Of a DNA stretch of 64,000 nt, positions 28,016-38,862 are shown in pieces (the stretch's first letter is position 1; the number at the start of each line of letters is the position of its first letter). This stretch comes from Listeria booriae. Lineage in GTDB: Bacteria; Bacillota; Bacilli; Lactobacillales; Listeriaceae. The notes under the pieces were generated by a model. That model saw nothing but the letters and a program-made list of their open reading frames with translations. It did no database searches and was not told the DNA's origin. The position numbers were made by a program, and so were the translations under genes. The stretch is taken from positions 85,565 through 149,564 of the forward strand of contig NZ_JNFA01000001.1 of the NCBI RefSeq assembly GCF_000766865.1, given 5' to 3'.

Positions 28016-29452
28016 TTATTTGAACTTCATATAATTTCGGAAGTAATACTCAATCTGTTCTAGCGAGTGGCCTTTTGTTTCTGGTAAGTATTTTTTAACG
28101 AATAGAATCGCAAAAACACCGAGCACCGCGAACATGAAAAATGTGATCGATAAACCAACATGCGCGAGCAAAATAGGGAATGAAAATCCTACAAGAAAAT
28201 TCGTAATCCATAGGCAAAATACCGTCGTTCCCATGCCGATTCCGCGCAATCTTTGCGGAAAAATTTCGGATAACATCAACCAAGTAACCGGTGAAATCGC
28301 GCCTTGTTGGAAAGCTAAAAAAGTAACGGTTAAACTTAACACAACATATGGCAATGCTTCGGTTCCTTGGAGCAACATCGATAAAATCCCGATTAAAAGT
28401 AGCGCACTTGTCGTTCCGATTAACCCGGTAATCAACATCGGTCGCCGTCCTATTTTTCCGAGTAAGTAGATGCCGACGAATGTGGCGAGCACTGAAATGA
28501 CACCGTTTGCAATATTTCCGATTAAAGCCGCTTCGGTTCCAAATCCTGCGTCGCGCAATATTTCTGTGCCGTAATACATAATCGAGTTAACGCCAGTGAT
28601 TTGCTGGACAACCGCTATGCCAAGACCGATAAACAAGATTCGCCGTACCCATTTGACACTTAAGTCTTTAAATGTCGCTTTGTCGAGCGCTGCTTCTGCG
28701 GTAATATTATCTTTTATTTCAGTTAGTTCTGCCTCTGCTACATTTTGCTCACGGATTTGTTGTAACACACGTAACGCATCGCCAATTTTGCCTTTAGAAG
28801 CGAGCCAGCGTGGGCTTTCTGGTAAGATAAACATGCCGAACCATAGAACGACAGCTGGAATCGTCGCAATCACGAGCATGTAGCGCCAAACGTTGCCATC
28901 TTCGCCGAGTGTTGTGCCGATGATGGCGTTGAATGTGAAGGCTAATAATTGCCCCGTTACGATCATTAATTCATTTTGTGTCACCATTCGGCCGCGTCTT
29001 TCCGTTGGTGACATTTCTGCTAAGTATGTCGGTACTGTAACCGAAGCACCGCCGACTGCAAGCCCTAAAATAACACGAAAAACTACCATGACAGCCATGT
29101 TTGGCGCAAATGTACAACCAAGCGTTGCCACGAAAAAAACAACTGCTAGCATTAACAAATTTTTGCGGCGACCGTTACGATCCGATAACCTTCCACCGAA
29201 CACGGCTCCAAATGCAGCTCCGAATAATAAGGAACTGGCGACAATGCCTTCTCCGGCTGGCGTTAAGTTCAGTTGCCCTGCTTTAGACATGTAAGGAAGT
29301 GCCCCGTTAATAACCCCCGTATCATACCCAAAAAGCAAACCACCGAACGTCGAAATGATTGCAATTAAACGTAAATAAGCTTTTGGCGTTCGCTTGCTGG
29401 CTGGCGTGCTTTCCATCACTAACTCTGTCCCGTCTGGCTCTACCTGCTTCAT
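28016..29452 (-). CDS. iolT: Major facilitator myo-inositol transporter (IolT type)
   Basis: A 478-residue proton-coupled sugar transporter with 12 membrane helices. Sugar-porter signatures are seen: [16 protein letters not shown] in helix 1, [11 protein letters not shown] in loop 2-3, and PESPRWL after helix 6. In the B. subtilis operon this slot is held by the minor transporter IolF; here an IolT-type carrier fills it. Its start overlaps the iolE stop by four bases. Confidence 0.9.
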   Translation of the reverse strand: MKQVEPDGTELVMESTPASKRTPKAYLRLIAIISTFGGLLFGYDTGVINGALPYMSKAGQLNLTPAGEGIVASSLLFGAAFGAVFGGRLSDRNGRRKNLLMLAVVFFVATLGCTFAPNMAVMVVFRVILGLAVGGASVTVPTYLAEMSPTERRGRMVTQNELMIVTGQLLAFTFNAIIGTTLGEDGNVWRYMLVIATIPAVVLWFGMFILPESPRWLASKGKIGDALRVLQQIREQNVAEAELTEIKDNITAEAALDKATFKDLSVKWVRRILFIGLGIAVVQQITGVNSIMYYGTEILRDAGFGTEAALIGNIANGVISVLATFVGIYLLGKIGRRPMLITGLIGTTSALLLIGILSMLLQGTEALPYVVLSLTVTFLAFQQGAISPVTWLMLSEIFPQRLRGIGMGTTVFCLWITNFLVGFSFPILLAHVGLSITFFMFAVLGVFAILFVKKYLPETKGHSLEQIEYYFRNYMKFK

Positions 29453-30354
29453 ACCAATCGCTCCCCTACGTGTAGTAAGTTTTCATCTATATATTTTCTA
29501 ACCATTAAAGCGTATTCCAATGGATTGGCAAGCGCCGGATCTTGCTCGGCCTCGATAACAATCCAACCTTGATAATCATGCGCCAACAGTTGCTCATATA
29601 CTTTTGTGAAATCAATGCAACCATCGCTAGGAACGGTAAACATCCCTTTTAAAAACGATTGCAAAAAGGAGAGCCCTTCTTGTTTGCACGTCTCCATCAC
29701 GTCTTTACGAACATCTTTAAAATGAACATGCGCAATGCGGTGTATATGTTTTTCAAGCAACGGCATATATTCACCTTCTGCCACAAAAATATGACCTGTG
29801 TCGTACAACAAGTGAACATGAGCCTGGTTTGTCCCCGTCATTAAGCGGTCTACCTCAGCTAGTGTCTCAACTCCCGTTCCTAAATGGTGATGGTACACTA
29901 ATTTCAAATCAAATTCCGCAGCAATCACGCCAAGCTGATTCAACCCGTCACACAAAAGCTCCCACTCCTGCGCTGTGAATTTCGGTTTTTCTGTGAAGAC
30001 ATTTTTCGTCGTGCCTTGAATACTGTAGGTCTGTTCAGAAACAACCGCGACGTCGGCGTTCACTTCGTGTAAATACGCGCAGTGCTCCCGAAATGCTTGT
30101 TTAGACGCCTCGATTCCATCTCGAATAATAAAACTGCTAAACCATTGCCCTGCGATTCTTAAATTGCGAAGCGCGAGTTCCTTATTCAGCGTTTTGGCAT
30201 CTGGGAAAAAGCCACCAACCTCCGTTCCCGCAAAACCAGCAACAACAATGTCGCTAAGTAAATGCTGGAGCGTGTTTCCGGCGCCGATTTCTGGTATATC
30301 ATCGTTACGCCAGCCAATTGGTGCAATCCCCCATGAAATAGTAGTAGAACTCAT
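29449..30354 (-). CDS. iolE: Inosose dehydratase
   Basis: A 301-residue TIM-barrel metal enzyme that dehydrates 2-keto-myo-inositol to the trihydroxy-cyclohexane-dione. Metal ligands are expected in [16 protein letters not shown] and HVHFKDVR. The start at 30354 is ten bases after GGGGG; a TTG two codons earlier is too close. Confidence 0.92.
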   Translation of the reverse strand: MSSTTISWGIAPIGWRNDDIPEIGAGNTLQHLLSDIVVAGFAGTEVGGFFPDAKTLNKELALRNLRIAGQWFSSFIIRDGIEASKQAFREHCAYLHEVNADVAVVSEQTYSIQGTTKNVFTEKPKFTAQEWELLCDGLNQLGVIAAEFDLKLVYHHHLGTGVETLAEVDRLMTGTNQAHVHLLYDTGHIFVAEGEYMPLLEKHIHRIAHVHFKDVRKDVMETCKQEGLSFLQSFLKGMFTVPSDGCIDFTKVYEQLLAHDYQGWIVIEAEQDPALANPLEYALMVRKYIDENLLHVGERLV

Positions 30355-30373
30355 AATCAAATACCCCCTATGT

Positions 30374-32284
30374 TTAGTATTTTCTAGCTCTCTCCAATTT
30401 GTTTACGATTGCTTCATGCGCTTTTTGAATACTTGCTTTTGCGGAAACCTCTGATACGCCGACATGCCACCATGCTTCGTAACCGTCAGACATTGTTTTT
30501 GGTAATACCTTCATTTCGATAAGTGTGGAAACTTGTTGTTTTTTGGCGTCTTCTAATGCTGCTTTTAATTCTGGAATCGTGTTGGCACGGTAGGTTTTCG
30601 CGCCGTATCCTTCTGCTACTTTGGCGTAATCGATGTTCATAATTTGGTTATCCGCCGTTCTGAATTCGCAGAAATAACTGTCGCTCCCGTGTTCCATTTG
30701 CAAGTTATTAATGCAGCCAAAACCAGAATTGTCGAATAGTAAAATATTAATTTTATGGTTGTATTGCAGTGCGGTAATGAACTCCGAATGCAGCATTAGG
30801 AAACTACCATCACCAGCCATCGCATAAACTTCTTGGTTTGGCGCCGCCAGTTTTGCACCGAGGGAACCTGAAATCTCGTAGCCCATGCAGGAATAACCGT
30901 ATTCTAAATGATACGTGTTTGGCACAGCCGGATTCCAAAGTCGCTGTAAATCGCCTGGTAACGAGCCCGCCGCCCCAACAACGATACTATCTTCGGCAAC
31001 GACATCATTGATTGCTAAAAAGGCCGCTGTTTGCGATAATTCCGTGTTTAGCGCCTCCGCATACTCATTGAAAATTTCTTGGGTAAACTGCCCCTTAATT
31101 TCCGGATCAAAATTAGTCCGGTCAAACGTCACATTCGCCAAACGCTCGCGCTCTGTCAGCCATTCTGCTTTTAGTCGCTCCAACTCGGAACCGTAAGCCG
31201 TTTTGTAATCATCAAGACGGTCCGCTAGAAGTTCTAGCGTTGCTCTTGCATCCGCAACTACTTGGAAAGCGTCTAGTTTATAGGCTTGCGGACGACTAAC
31301 ATTAATGTTTAAAAATCGCGTCTCCTCCCAATTGAATGCCGTTTTGGACGACGTTGTAAAATCCGTGTACCGCGTGCCGATGCCGATAACCAAATCCGCA
31401 TTACGAATCACTGCATTCGCCGCACTCGTTCCTAGAATCCCCGTTCCGCCAAGGTTATTTTTGAATTGAAATTCCACCGTCGACTTCCCAGCATGCGTCT
31501 CAACAAGCGGGATGTTGTGCCGTTCTGAAATCGCCATCAAAGCTTCCCGAGCCTCCGAATAACGCGCGCCGCCGCCAACAATAATAACTGGGCGCTTACT
31601 TTCCGTAATCCGTTCCACCGCGCCATCTAACTCGCGTTCCGTCGGCAATTTGCGATCGATATAATGAATCCGCTTCTCAAAAAAAGCCTCATCAAAATCA
31701 TACGCCTCGCCTTCCGTATCTTGCGAAATACAAACCGTCGCAGGCCCCGCCGTTGCAGGATTTGTCATCACTTCAAAAGCTCGCAACAAGCTGCTCATCA
31801 ACTGCTCCGGACGCGTAATCCGATCCCAATATCGCGAAACTGGTTTCAAAGCATCGTTCGTCGTCACCGCCGCACTGTAATCCTGCTCCAATTGTTGCAA
31901 AACCGGATCAGGTTGCCGCGTCGCAAACGTATCCGCTGGCAAAAGCAGTACCGGAATATTATTCGCAAACGCCGTCCCAGCCGCCGCCACTAAATTCGCC
32001 GCACCAGGTCCTGCCGAAGTCGAAACCGCGTAAATCTGCTTCCGTAAATTCTGTTTCGCAAAAGCAATCGCCGCGTGCGCCATGCCCTGCTCATTTTTGC
32101 CTTGAATGACGTTTAAATGCCCTGCGTCCTCTTCCAAAGCTTGCCCGATTCCAACCACATTTCCGTGACCAAAAACGTTAAATAATCCCGCAACAAATGG
32201 CGTAATATGCCCATCAATCGCTACATATTGCTGATTTAAAAACTTGATTAATGCTTGTGCCGTCGTTAGGCGAATCGTTCCCAT
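30374..32284 (-). CDS. iolD: THcHDO hydrolase (ring-opening, ThDP enzyme)
   Basis: A 636-residue thiamine-diphosphate enzyme that opens the cyclohexane-dione ring to 5-deoxy-glucuronate. Three domains: pyrimidine-binding (about 20-190), central (about 220-360) and pyrophosphate-binding (about 420-600) with the [19 protein letters not shown] metal/ThDP motif. Starts [16 protein letters not shown] as in the family. Confidence 0.94.
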   Translation of the reverse strand: MGTIRLTTAQALIKFLNQQYVAIDGHITPFVAGLFNVFGHGNVVGIGQALEEDAGHLNVIQGKNEQGMAHAAIAFAKQNLRKQIYAVSTSAGPGAANLVAAAGTAFANNIPVLLLPADTFATRQPDPVLQQLEQDYSAAVTTNDALKPVSRYWDRITRPEQLMSSLLRAFEVMTNPATAGPATVCISQDTEGEAYDFDEAFFEKRIHYIDRKLPTERELDGAVERITESKRPVIIVGGGARYSEAREALMAISERHNIPLVETHAGKSTVEFQFKNNLGGTGILGTSAANAVIRNADLVIGIGTRYTDFTTSSKTAFNWEETRFLNINVSRPQAYKLDAFQVVADARATLELLADRLDDYKTAYGSELERLKAEWLTERERLANVTFDRTNFDPEIKGQFTQEIFNEYAEALNTELSQTAAFLAINDVVAEDSIVVGAAGSLPGDLQRLWNPAVPNTYHLEYGYSCMGYEISGSLGAKLAAPNQEVYAMAGDGSFLMLHSEFITALQYNHKINILLFDNSGFGCINNLQMEHGSDSYFCEFRTADNQIMNIDYAKVAEGYGAKTYRANTIPELKAALEDAKKQQVSTLIEMKVLPKTMSDGYEAWWHVGVSEVSAKASIQKAHEAIVNKLERARKY

Positions 32285-32305
32285 CGTTCACTCCACCTTC
32301 TCTTT

Positions 32306-33283
32306 TTAAACTTGTGCTGCAATTAGATGTTCAATTTCTGCAACAGTTGGCATCGCCTCAGAAGAACTGTGTTTGCTGACCACAATCGATGCCGAAGCAC
32401 TTCCGAATTTCAGCGCCGTCTCAATTGTCTCACCTTTTAAGAGCGCATACAAGAACGCCGAAGCATAAGAATCACCAGCCCCAAAAGTTTTTAAAACCTT
32501 CGTCATATACGCTTTACCGCGGAAAACTTCGCCTGATTTCGCATACGCATACGAACCTTCCACACCGTGCTTAATGACAATCAAATCCGGCGTGTGCGCA
32601 AACAAAGCCGCCACCGTCGCATCATTCTCACCACCAGCCTGATTTTCCAACATATCAAACTCATCACGCGTACCAATCACGATATTCGCCTGCTCCGCCA
32701 CCAACCGATAATAAACCGCCGTCTCCTCCGTCGATTTCCACGTATACGGCCGGTAATCCAATTCAAAAACAATCGTCACATCATGCTTATGCGCAAGCTG
32801 CACCGCTTTTAAAATCGCTTCCCGCGACGGGCTTTGCGCTAGCGCCGTCCCAGAAATAACCAACGCTTTCGTCTCTTTCAAATAAGCTTCGTTAATCTCG
32901 TCTGGTTGCAAATAAAGATCCGCCACCTGATCACGATACATCAAAATACTGCATTCCTCAGGACTTTTAATTTCCGTAAAAGCAAGCCCGGTTTTGTGGC
33001 CTTCCGTATCGACAATCATTTCCGACGTATCCACGCCCACATTTTTCATATAGTTCGTAATAAAACGGCCATGTTGATCATCAGGAATTTTGCCGATAAA
33101 ACCAACATTCAGGCCCAGTTTCGACATCCCAATCGCGATATTCGCAGGAGATCCACCAACATATTTTGAAAACGTCATCGTGTCTTCCATCGGGCGATTA
33201 TATTCCACCGCATTCAAGTCAATGCACGCGCGCCCAACAGCAATCGCATCATATTTCTTCGTTTCATTAAAGACATACTTCAT
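32306..33283 (-). CDS. iolC: 5-dehydro-2-deoxygluconokinase
   Basis: A 325-residue PfkB-family kinase that phosphorylates 5-dehydro-2-deoxygluconate to DKGP, the inducer that releases IolR. Signature 1 is GGSPANIAIGMSKLG and signature 2 contains FGAGDSYASAF with the catalytic Asp. AGGAGC lies nine bases before the ATG. Confidence 0.94.
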   Translation of the reverse strand: MKYVFNETKKYDAIAVGRACIDLNAVEYNRPMEDTMTFSKYVGGSPANIAIGMSKLGLNVGFIGKIPDDQHGRFITNYMKNVGVDTSEMIVDTEGHKTGLAFTEIKSPEECSILMYRDQVADLYLQPDEINEAYLKETKALVISGTALAQSPSREAILKAVQLAHKHDVTIVFELDYRPYTWKSTEETAVYYRLVAEQANIVIGTRDEFDMLENQAGGENDATVAALFAHTPDLIVIKHGVEGSYAYAKSGEVFRGKAYMTKVLKTFGAGDSYASAFLYALLKGETIETALKFGSASASIVVSKHSSSEAMPTVAEIEHLIAAQV

Positions 33284-33296
33284 TTTCTCTCGCTCC

Positions 33297-34106
33297 TCAT
33301 TTTCGATTTAAAATCCACTCGTGCGCCGGATCATTATGAAAATTCCAAGTCCGCACTGGCCCAGCCATCACATTCAAATAATAAGACGTATAGCCATCAG
33401 GCACGCCAACCGGATGATAGCCCGCCGGAACAAGCACAACATCCCGATTTTCCACCGTCATCGTCTCATCAATCGACCGATCGTCCGTATAGACCCGCTG
33501 AAAAACAAAACCTTGCTCCGGATTCATCTCATGATAATACGATTCTTCCAAATACGATTCCGCCGGCAAATTCTCCTGATCATGCTTATGCGGCGGATAA
33601 CTCGACCAATTACCGCCCTCCGTATACACTTCCACAACCAACAAACTGTTCGCCGTATCTACAGAATCAGGCAAAATATTATGCACCATCCGCTGATTAC
33701 TATATTTCCCACGCTGTTCCGTCGAGTTGTCCTCCGCAGAAATCAGTACAGTCGGCAACTTATTATCAGAAGGCGCATAACACAACGCCACACGCACCCC
33801 ATCCGACTCCGCCATCACCCGAAAAGAAGTATCATTTGAAATATACACACTATCTGTCGGAATCTTTTCAAAAACACTAGCCCGACGTCCAATATTCATA
33901 AATGTCTGCGAAAAATCCGTTACCGTAATCCGCCCCGTAAGCGCCACGACACATACTTCCAACTTGCCCAGCACTTCCTCATAGACGTCTCCTTTTTTCA
34001 AATCTACCATTTTAAAAGCCACATATTTCAGCGGAGAATCCCCACCAATCGCTACTTCCTGCACGATTTTTTCCGTCACTTTTGGTTTTTGCAGTAGTTT
34101 TCCCAT
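33297..34106 (-). CDS. iolB: 5-deoxy-glucuronate isomerase
   Basis: A 269-residue double-cupin metal enzyme that isomerises 5-deoxy-glucuronate to 5-dehydro-2-deoxygluconate. The C-terminal cupin shows YPPHKHD and the later GYHPV segment that hold the metal. It lies 13 bases before iolC and 18 after iolA, inside the operon. Confidence 0.94.
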   Translation of the reverse strand: MGKLLQKPKVTEKIVQEVAIGGDSPLKYVAFKMVDLKKGDVYEEVLGKLEVCVVALTGRITVTDFSQTFMNIGRRASVFEKIPTDSVYISNDTSFRVMAESDGVRVALCYAPSDNKLPTVLISAEDNSTEQRGKYSNQRMVHNILPDSVDTANSLLVVEVYTEGGNWSSYPPHKHDQENLPAESYLEESYYHEMNPEQGFVFQRVYTDDRSIDETMTVENRDVVLVPAGYHPVGVPDGYTSYYLNVMAGPVRTWNFHNDPAHEWILNRK

Positions 34107-34124
34107 TCCAGTTACATCTCCTTC

Positions 34125-35582
34125 TTACTCAAAATTCGGTTTTGGATAGCGCGCTGTGACGACTTTTTTACGCGTATAGAAATCCACGCTATCCTTGCCA
34201 TTCGCGTGAAGCGTCCCGTAGAACGAAGACTTCCACCCAGAAAACGGGAAGAACGCCATCGGAGCAGGTACACCAAGATTCACGCCAAGCATTCCCGCAT
34301 CAATATTCTCACGGAAATATCGAATAGCCGACGCATTTGTGGAAAATAGACACGCCCCATTCGCAAATTCCGACTGATTCGCAATTTCAACCCCTTCTTT
34401 CAAGTTTTTCACACGAATCACCGATAATACCGGCGCAAAAATCTCATCTTTCCAAATCGTCATATCCGTTGTCACACCATCAAAAATCGTCGGTCCCACA
34501 AAATAACCATCATCCAACGCAGCACTACGTCCATCGTACACCAAATTGGCGCCTTCTGCGATTCCTTTGTCGATATAAGCAAGCGTTCGCTCCTTGTTCT
34601 CCGCCCGAATCACCGGTCCTAAAAAGACGCCATCATCCAAGCCGTTTCCAATCTTAATCTGACTCGCACGCTCTTTTAATTTCGCGATAAATTCATCCGC
34701 AATCGCCTCTTCCACCGTCACGACCGCACAAGCCATACACCGCTCACCCGCAGAACCAAAGGCCGCCGCAATAATATTCGTTAGCGCATCATCCAGGTTC
34801 GCATCAGCAAGCACAATCGTATGGTTTTTCGCTCCCGTCAAAGCCTGCACCCGCTTCAAATTCTCGCTTCCTTTTTTGAAAACATATTCGCCGACCGGTT
34901 TAGAACCAACAAACGAAACCGCTTTAATTTCCGGATTCTCCAAAATGCCATTCACCACATCATGCGCACCATAAACGACATTGAAAACACCATCAGGCAA
35001 TCCCGCTTCCGTAAACAGCTCCACAATTTTCTCCGTCAAAAGCGGCGTCCGTTCCGAAGGCTTCAAAATAAACGTGTTTCCAAGCGCAATCGCCATCGGG
35101 AACATCCAACAAGGCACCATCATCGGAAAATTAAACGGCGCAATCCCGCCAACAACACCAATCGGGTAGCGGTAATTCGTCGCCTCGACATCCGTTGCAA
35201 TCGAAGCCAGCGAATCCCCCATCATCAAAGTCGGCGCCCCAGCCGCAAATTCCACATTCTCAATCCCGCGCTGCACCTCACCAAGCGCTTCCGTCAAGTT
35301 CTTTCCATTCTCAATCGTAATCAAACGCGCCAATTCCTCTTTATTTTTCAGTAACAATTGTTGATAATTAAATAAAATCCGCGCCCGTCTCGGCACCGCC
35401 ACATCTCGCCATTTCTGAAAAGCTTTCGCCGCAACACTTGCCGCATAATCAAAATCCGCACGCGTCGAAATCGGCACCTGCGCCACAACTTCCTTCGTTG
35501 CTGGATTATACACATCCTCATAAACCGTCGTCGCACTATCCACCCATTTCCCATCGATAAAGTTTCTCAGCTTTCTTACCAT
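34125..35582 (-). CDS. iolA: Methylmalonate/malonate-semialdehyde dehydrogenase (acylating)
   Basis: A 485-residue aldehyde dehydrogenase that turns malonate semialdehyde into acetyl-CoA and carbon dioxide, the last pathway step. The catalytic cysteine is in GERCMACAV and the glutamate region in LTGAKNH. Start 35582 is chosen because GGAGGAG lies eight bases before it and [13 protein letters not shown] is the family start. A second in-frame ATG at 35654 also has a good ribosome site (AGAGGTGA), which would add 24 residues. First gene of the operon. Confidence 0.93.
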   Translation of the reverse strand: MVRKLRNFIDGKWVDSATTVYEDVYNPATKEVVAQVPISTRADFDYAASVAAKAFQKWRDVAVPRRARILFNYQQLLLKNKEELARLITIENGKNLTEALGEVQRGIENVEFAAGAPTLMMGDSLASIATDVEATNYRYPIGVVGGIAPFNFPMMVPCWMFPMAIALGNTFILKPSERTPLLTEKIVELFTEAGLPDGVFNVVYGAHDVVNGILENPEIKAVSFVGSKPVGEYVFKKGSENLKRVQALTGAKNHTIVLADANLDDALTNIIAAAFGSAGERCMACAVVTVEEAIADEFIAKLKERASQIKIGNGLDDGVFLGPVIRAENKERTLAYIDKGIAEGANLVYDGRSAALDDGYFVGPTIFDGVTTDMTIWKDEIFAPVLSVIRVKNLKEGVEIANQSEFANGACLFSTNASAIRYFRENIDAGMLGVNLGVPAPMAFFPFSGWKSSFYGTLHANGKDSVDFYTRKKVVTARYPKPNFE

Positions 35583-35600
35583 TCTAGCTCCTCCTTCATA

Positions 35601-35614
35601 TATAAACGCTTTCA
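35601..35614 (-). promoter_or_regulatory. cre site in the iolA leader
   Basis: On the minus strand TGAAAGCGTTTATA matches cre at 13 of 14 positions. It lies about 65 bases downstream of the predicted transcription start and just before the iolA ribosome site, so CcpA could block elongation. Confidence 0.65.
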
Positions 35615-35684
35615 CTATTTCAAAAGACGCATATAACCTAAAGATAACCGTCATTCAGTCACCTCTTGGTAATATCTTGATTAC

Positions 35685-35713
35685 ATTCTATCGCTTCGAT
35701 GAGTAAATGTCAA
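35685..35713 (-). promoter_or_regulatory. Promoter of the iol operon
   Basis: Minus-strand TTGACA (35713-35708), 17 bases, TAGAAT (35690-35685). A near-consensus sigma-A promoter about 100 bases before iolA and the only good one for the ten genes. Confidence 0.85.
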
Positions 35714-35753
35714 TCATAAAAACACCATCTTTTTCTCAAACCTACTCTAAAAC

Positions 35754-35793
35754 GGCTCAAAAAGCACAAAAAAAGCCCATTCAAGGCTCAAAA
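35754..35793. repeat. Direct repeat, candidate IolR operator
   Basis: GGCTCAAAA occurs at 35754-35762 and again at 35785-35793, 31 bases apart (three helical turns), in the short divergent region between iolA and iolR. Operator function is inferred from position only. Confidence 0.35.
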
Positions 35794-35803
35794 TTGTTAT
35801 ATG

Positions 35804-35832
35804 TTGATTAACTCTTGGATATATGTTAAGAT
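35804..35832 (+). promoter_or_regulatory. Promoter of iolR
   Basis: TTGATT, 17-base spacer, TAAGAT, about 34 bases before the iolR start codon. Confidence 0.65.
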
Positions 35833-35866
35833 TTAGGCAAGATATCGATGGATAGGAGAATGTTTT

Positions 35867-36628
35867 ATGAAGGAGAAACGACTACAACTTGTGGAGGAAT
35901 TCATTCACGAAAAAGGCACCGCATCACTAGACGAATTATGCGACCACTTCCAAGTTTCCAAAAATACGATTCGTCGTGATATTACCAAAATTCTCGAAAA
36001 AGGCACCATTCAAAAAGTCTACGGCGGCGTACGAAGCGTAACAGACCGTCTTGTCCCTTTTGAGAACCGCGATCACGCCAATCAAGAAGAAAAACGCACA
36101 ATTGGGCAGATTGCAGCCACTTTTATTGAAGAAGACGAAATTATTTTTATTGATTCAGGAACAACGACACGTAACATTATCGAATTTTTACCGAAGAATA
36201 TAAATTTAACGCTTTTGACGAATAGTTTGGATATTATTAATGGCGCGGCGCTGATGGAGAACATTACATTGATTATTATTGGCAACAACTACAAGCGCAA
36301 CACGAAGTCCTTTGTCGGCACAGACGACTCCAACACGATTGACAAATACAACGTAAACAAAGCCTTCATGGCAGCAACTGGTGTCTCGATTTCGCACGGC
36401 TTAACGAATTCCGACTTACTCGAGTACGAAATTAAGAAGCGCATCGTAGCCAAAGCCGAAGATGTTTTTCTGCTCGCCGATCACTCGAAGTATAATAAGT
36501 CAACCTTACTTACCTATTGTCCACTAAAAGACGTCTCCACCATCGTTACCGAACAACCGCTCAGCGATGAATACACCACATTTTGCACCGAAAACAACAT
36601 CACGATTGCCGACCCAAATCTACTATAA
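35867..36628 (+). CDS. iolR: Inositol operon repressor IolR (DeoR family)
   Basis: A 253-residue repressor. An N-terminal winged helix ([19 protein letters not shown], about 20-38) is followed by a DeoR sugar-phosphate sensing domain with [11 protein letters not shown] and NKAFMAATG segments. It resembles B. subtilis IolR throughout and is divergent from the iol operon. The known inducer of the Bacillus protein is DKGP, the product of IolC. AGGAGA lies eight bases before the ATG. Confidence 0.93.
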   Translation: MKEKRLQLVEEFIHEKGTASLDELCDHFQVSKNTIRRDITKILEKGTIQKVYGGVRSVTDRLVPFENRDHANQEEKRTIGQIAATFIEEDEIIFIDSGTTTRNIIEFLPKNINLTLLTNSLDIINGAALMENITLIIIGNNYKRNTKSFVGTDDSNTIDKYNVNKAFMAATGVSISHGLTNSDLLEYEIKKRIVAKAEDVFLLADHSKYNKSTLLTYCPLKDVSTIVTEQPLSDEYTTFCTENNITIADPNLL

Positions 36629-36641
36629 AGGAGTTATTTCC

Positions 36642-37031
36642 ATGCCCTTATTACGATTCGACATCATCAAAGGACGAACACCCGAAGAAGTAAAAAAACT
36701 CGTAGACACAGCGCACGAAGCCATGGTTGAAGCATTCGACGTCCCAGCAAGCGACCGCTACCAAGTCGTACACCAACACGAACCATACGAAATGATCATC
36801 GAAGACACCGGACTCGGCTTTCCACGAACTGACCAATTCGTTCTACTTAGTATTGTTAGCAAAGAACGCACCCCCGAGCAAAAACAACGCTTGTATTCCC
36901 TTACAGCTGAACGTTTGGCCGCCAATTGTGGCATCGCATCGACAGATTTTATGATTTCAATTACGGAAAACACTGATGCTGATTGGAGTTTTGGGTTAGG
37001 TGAAGCGCAGTTTTTGAATGGGAAATTATAA
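36642..37031 (+). CDS. Tautomerase superfamily protein beside iolR
   Basis: A 129-residue protein beginning MPLLRFD, so removal of Met exposes Pro1, the general base of the 4-oxalocrotonate tautomerase superfamily. Length and the second half ([21 protein letters not shown]) fit the longer cis-CaaD/MSAD-like or YrdN-like branch. It lies 13 bases after iolR with its own AAAGGAG and shares its transcript. A role in handling keto-enol forms of inosose or of malonate semialdehyde is a guess from context. Confidence 0.82.
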   Translation: MPLLRFDIIKGRTPEEVKKLVDTAHEAMVEAFDVPASDRYQVVHQHEPYEMIIEDTGLGFPRTDQFVLLSIVSKERTPEQKQRLYSLTAERLAANCGIASTDFMISITENTDADWSFGLGEAQFLNGKL

Positions 37032-37039
37032 AGTTTGAG

Positions 37040-37070
37040 GATGGCGTGAAATCACACCATCCCTTTTTTA
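37040..37070. terminator. Terminator after the tautomerase gene
   Basis: GGATGGCGTG/CACACCATCC arms with T runs on the plus strand; the converging ABC ATPase gene stops at its edge. Confidence 0.85.
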
Positions 37071-38042
37071 TTTTTTCATTTGTGCGTAGATGTCTAGAAT
37101 GATATCCTCAATTTTATTTTGCTCTGGATAAATATTGACGACCGCGTTGTTTTGCACAATTTCTTTTATCATTTTCCCCGTCATACCTTTCTCGCTAACG
37201 CTAACAACAAGCCGATTCCCCTCTTTCTCGATAATTCTCACATTTTCCGGTAAACGATACGCCGTCCCCGCCAGTAATTCCACAAAAATCTTTTCTTCAA
37301 TATAAAATTCCGTAAACAATTCCTCCAATGTCCCGTTAAAAAAGATTTCTCCTTTATTTATGATTAGTAGGCGGTTGCACAATGATTTTATATCATCCAA
37401 ATCATGCGTCGTAATAAATATTGTCGTGCCTAACTCCTGATTAATCTCCTTCACAAATTTGTGAAATTCCCGCTTCATCTCAATATCAATCCCAATCGTC
37501 GGCTCATCCAGAAAAACTAACTTTGGTTCATGAAGAAATGTAGCAACTAATTCACATCTAACCTTTTGTCCTAAACTCAATTGCCTAACAGGAACGTGAA
37601 GCAACTCCTCTAAATTTAATTTCTTCACCAAATTAGCAAGCGTTCGCGCATAAACCGCTTCCGTCAAATTGTATATATCCCGCAGCAAATCGTACGAATC
37701 CTTCACTGGTAAATCCCATGTTAACTGCGACCTTTGCCCAAACATGACCCCGATGTCCTTCACATATTTCTTCCGATCCACCCACGGACTTTTCTCATCC
37801 ACAATACACGTACCGCTATCAGGATATAAAATACCAGCTAGCAACTTAATCGTCGTACTTTTCCCAGCACCATTTGGCCCGATATAACCAATAATATCGC
37901 CCTTCTTTACGTCAAAACTTAAATTTTTCACAGCATGAACGACCTTGTAATCCCTCTTTTTAAATAAATTGAGAAACGTATTGCCTTCACTTTTGTAAAT
38001 TTTATAGTCCTTACTTAAATTCCTGACTGAAATAAAAGCCAT
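37068..38042 (-). CDS. ABC-2 type transporter ATP-binding protein
   Basis: A 324-residue ATPase. Walker A GPNGAGKST, signature LSLGQKVR, Walker B LVFLDEPTIGID. The insertion KSEGNTFLNLFKKRDYKVVHA before the first strand and a C-terminal domain of about 80 residues are typical of the ATPases paired with DUF990-type permeases. Start ATG 38042 (GTG 38045 is possible) after AAGGAGGG. Third gene of its operon in order of transcription. Cargo unknown. Confidence 0.88.
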   Translation of the reverse strand: MAFISVRNLSKDYKIYKSEGNTFLNLFKKRDYKVVHAVKNLSFDVKKGDIIGYIGPNGAGKSTTIKLLAGILYPDSGTCIVDEKSPWVDRKKYVKDIGVMFGQRSQLTWDLPVKDSYDLLRDIYNLTEAVYARTLANLVKKLNLEELLHVPVRQLSLGQKVRCELVATFLHEPKLVFLDEPTIGIDIEMKREFHKFVKEINQELGTTIFITTHDLDDIKSLCNRLLIINKGEIFFNGTLEELFTEFYIEEKIFVELLAGTAYRLPENVRIIEKEGNRLVVSVSEKGMTGKMIKEIVQNNAVVNIYPEQNKIEDIILDIYAQMKK

Positions 38043-38060
38043 CACAAATCCCTCCTTATC

Positions 38061-38858
38061 CTAACTCCCACTTGAAATATACCGTCTCTCCACCCGATGA
38101 AATAGTAAAACAACAATGCCGAACAAAATAAAACAGACAGCTGGAGAAAAATATCCCGCTATGTACTGGGTACCAGTAGTTTTAGAAAAAATCGTAGCCA
38201 GCGGATAATAAGTTACCGCAGTGACTGGAAGAATGTACGTGAACAAGTTTTGAATCCATTTTGGAAATATCGTCTTAGGATATTGCATTGTGGATACACT
38301 TCCTTGAATAAAAATACTCATAAATTCTGTGTTCTGTAGAAATCGGAACGCCATGATGCCAATAAGTATATACAGCGACAAATATAATAATATGCCCCCA
38401 ATTAGCGTAAACATCAGCAAAAACACCGTTTGTAAGTCAAAAACATGAAGATTTAAATAAATCCCCACCACCAAAACAAGAACCGATTGAAAAGCTCGTC
38501 CCAATCGAATAAACTGAAAGCTAAAAGCACTAATTTGCATAATCGTATTTCGCGGCCTGAGCAAATACCGATCATAGTCCCCATTCCGTATCAAAGCCGC
38601 CATATTCGACTCAAATCCTCGCATCGTAACCTCCGCCATAGAAAACGAAAAATTAACAATCCCATACGTCAAAAACACTTCCCCCAACGTCCAGCCGTCA
38701 ATCCCACCAAAGCGATCTAGCAAAGACCAAACCGCAATAAATTCAAAAAAGATAACAATAAACTGGTTCACAAAACCCAGAATCGCATTGGTTTGATATT
38801 CTAACTGCGCCTTGATTTGCGTTTTGATAATTTTAAAATATAACTGCACACTGGACAT
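38061..38858 (-). CDS. ABC-2 permease (DUF990-like), subunit 2
   Basis: A 265-residue membrane protein with six predicted helices. Its first third (ALIRNGDYDRYLLRPRN) carries a conserved motif of the two-permease ABC-2 systems once called DUF990. It pairs with the next upstream gene, four bases away, as a heterodimer. Proteins of this group have been linked to export of drugs or viologens in other bacteria; no substrate can be read here. Confidence 0.82.
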   Translation of the reverse strand: MSSVQLYFKIIKTQIKAQLEYQTNAILGFVNQFIVIFFEFIAVWSLLDRFGGIDGWTLGEVFLTYGIVNFSFSMAEVTMRGFESNMAALIRNGDYDRYLLRPRNTIMQISAFSFQFIRLGRAFQSVLVLVVGIYLNLHVFDLQTVFLLMFTLIGGILLYLSLYILIGIMAFRFLQNTEFMSIFIQGSVSTMQYPKTIFPKWIQNLFTYILPVTAVTYYPLATIFSKTTGTQYIAGYFSPAVCFILFGIVVLLFHRVERRYISSGS

Positions 38859-38862
38859 CTAG

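Noticed and set aside
34821..35354. Open frame of about 177 codons antisense to iolA
   Set aside because: Arg/His/Asn-rich shadow of a well-conserved dehydrogenase; no ribosome site.
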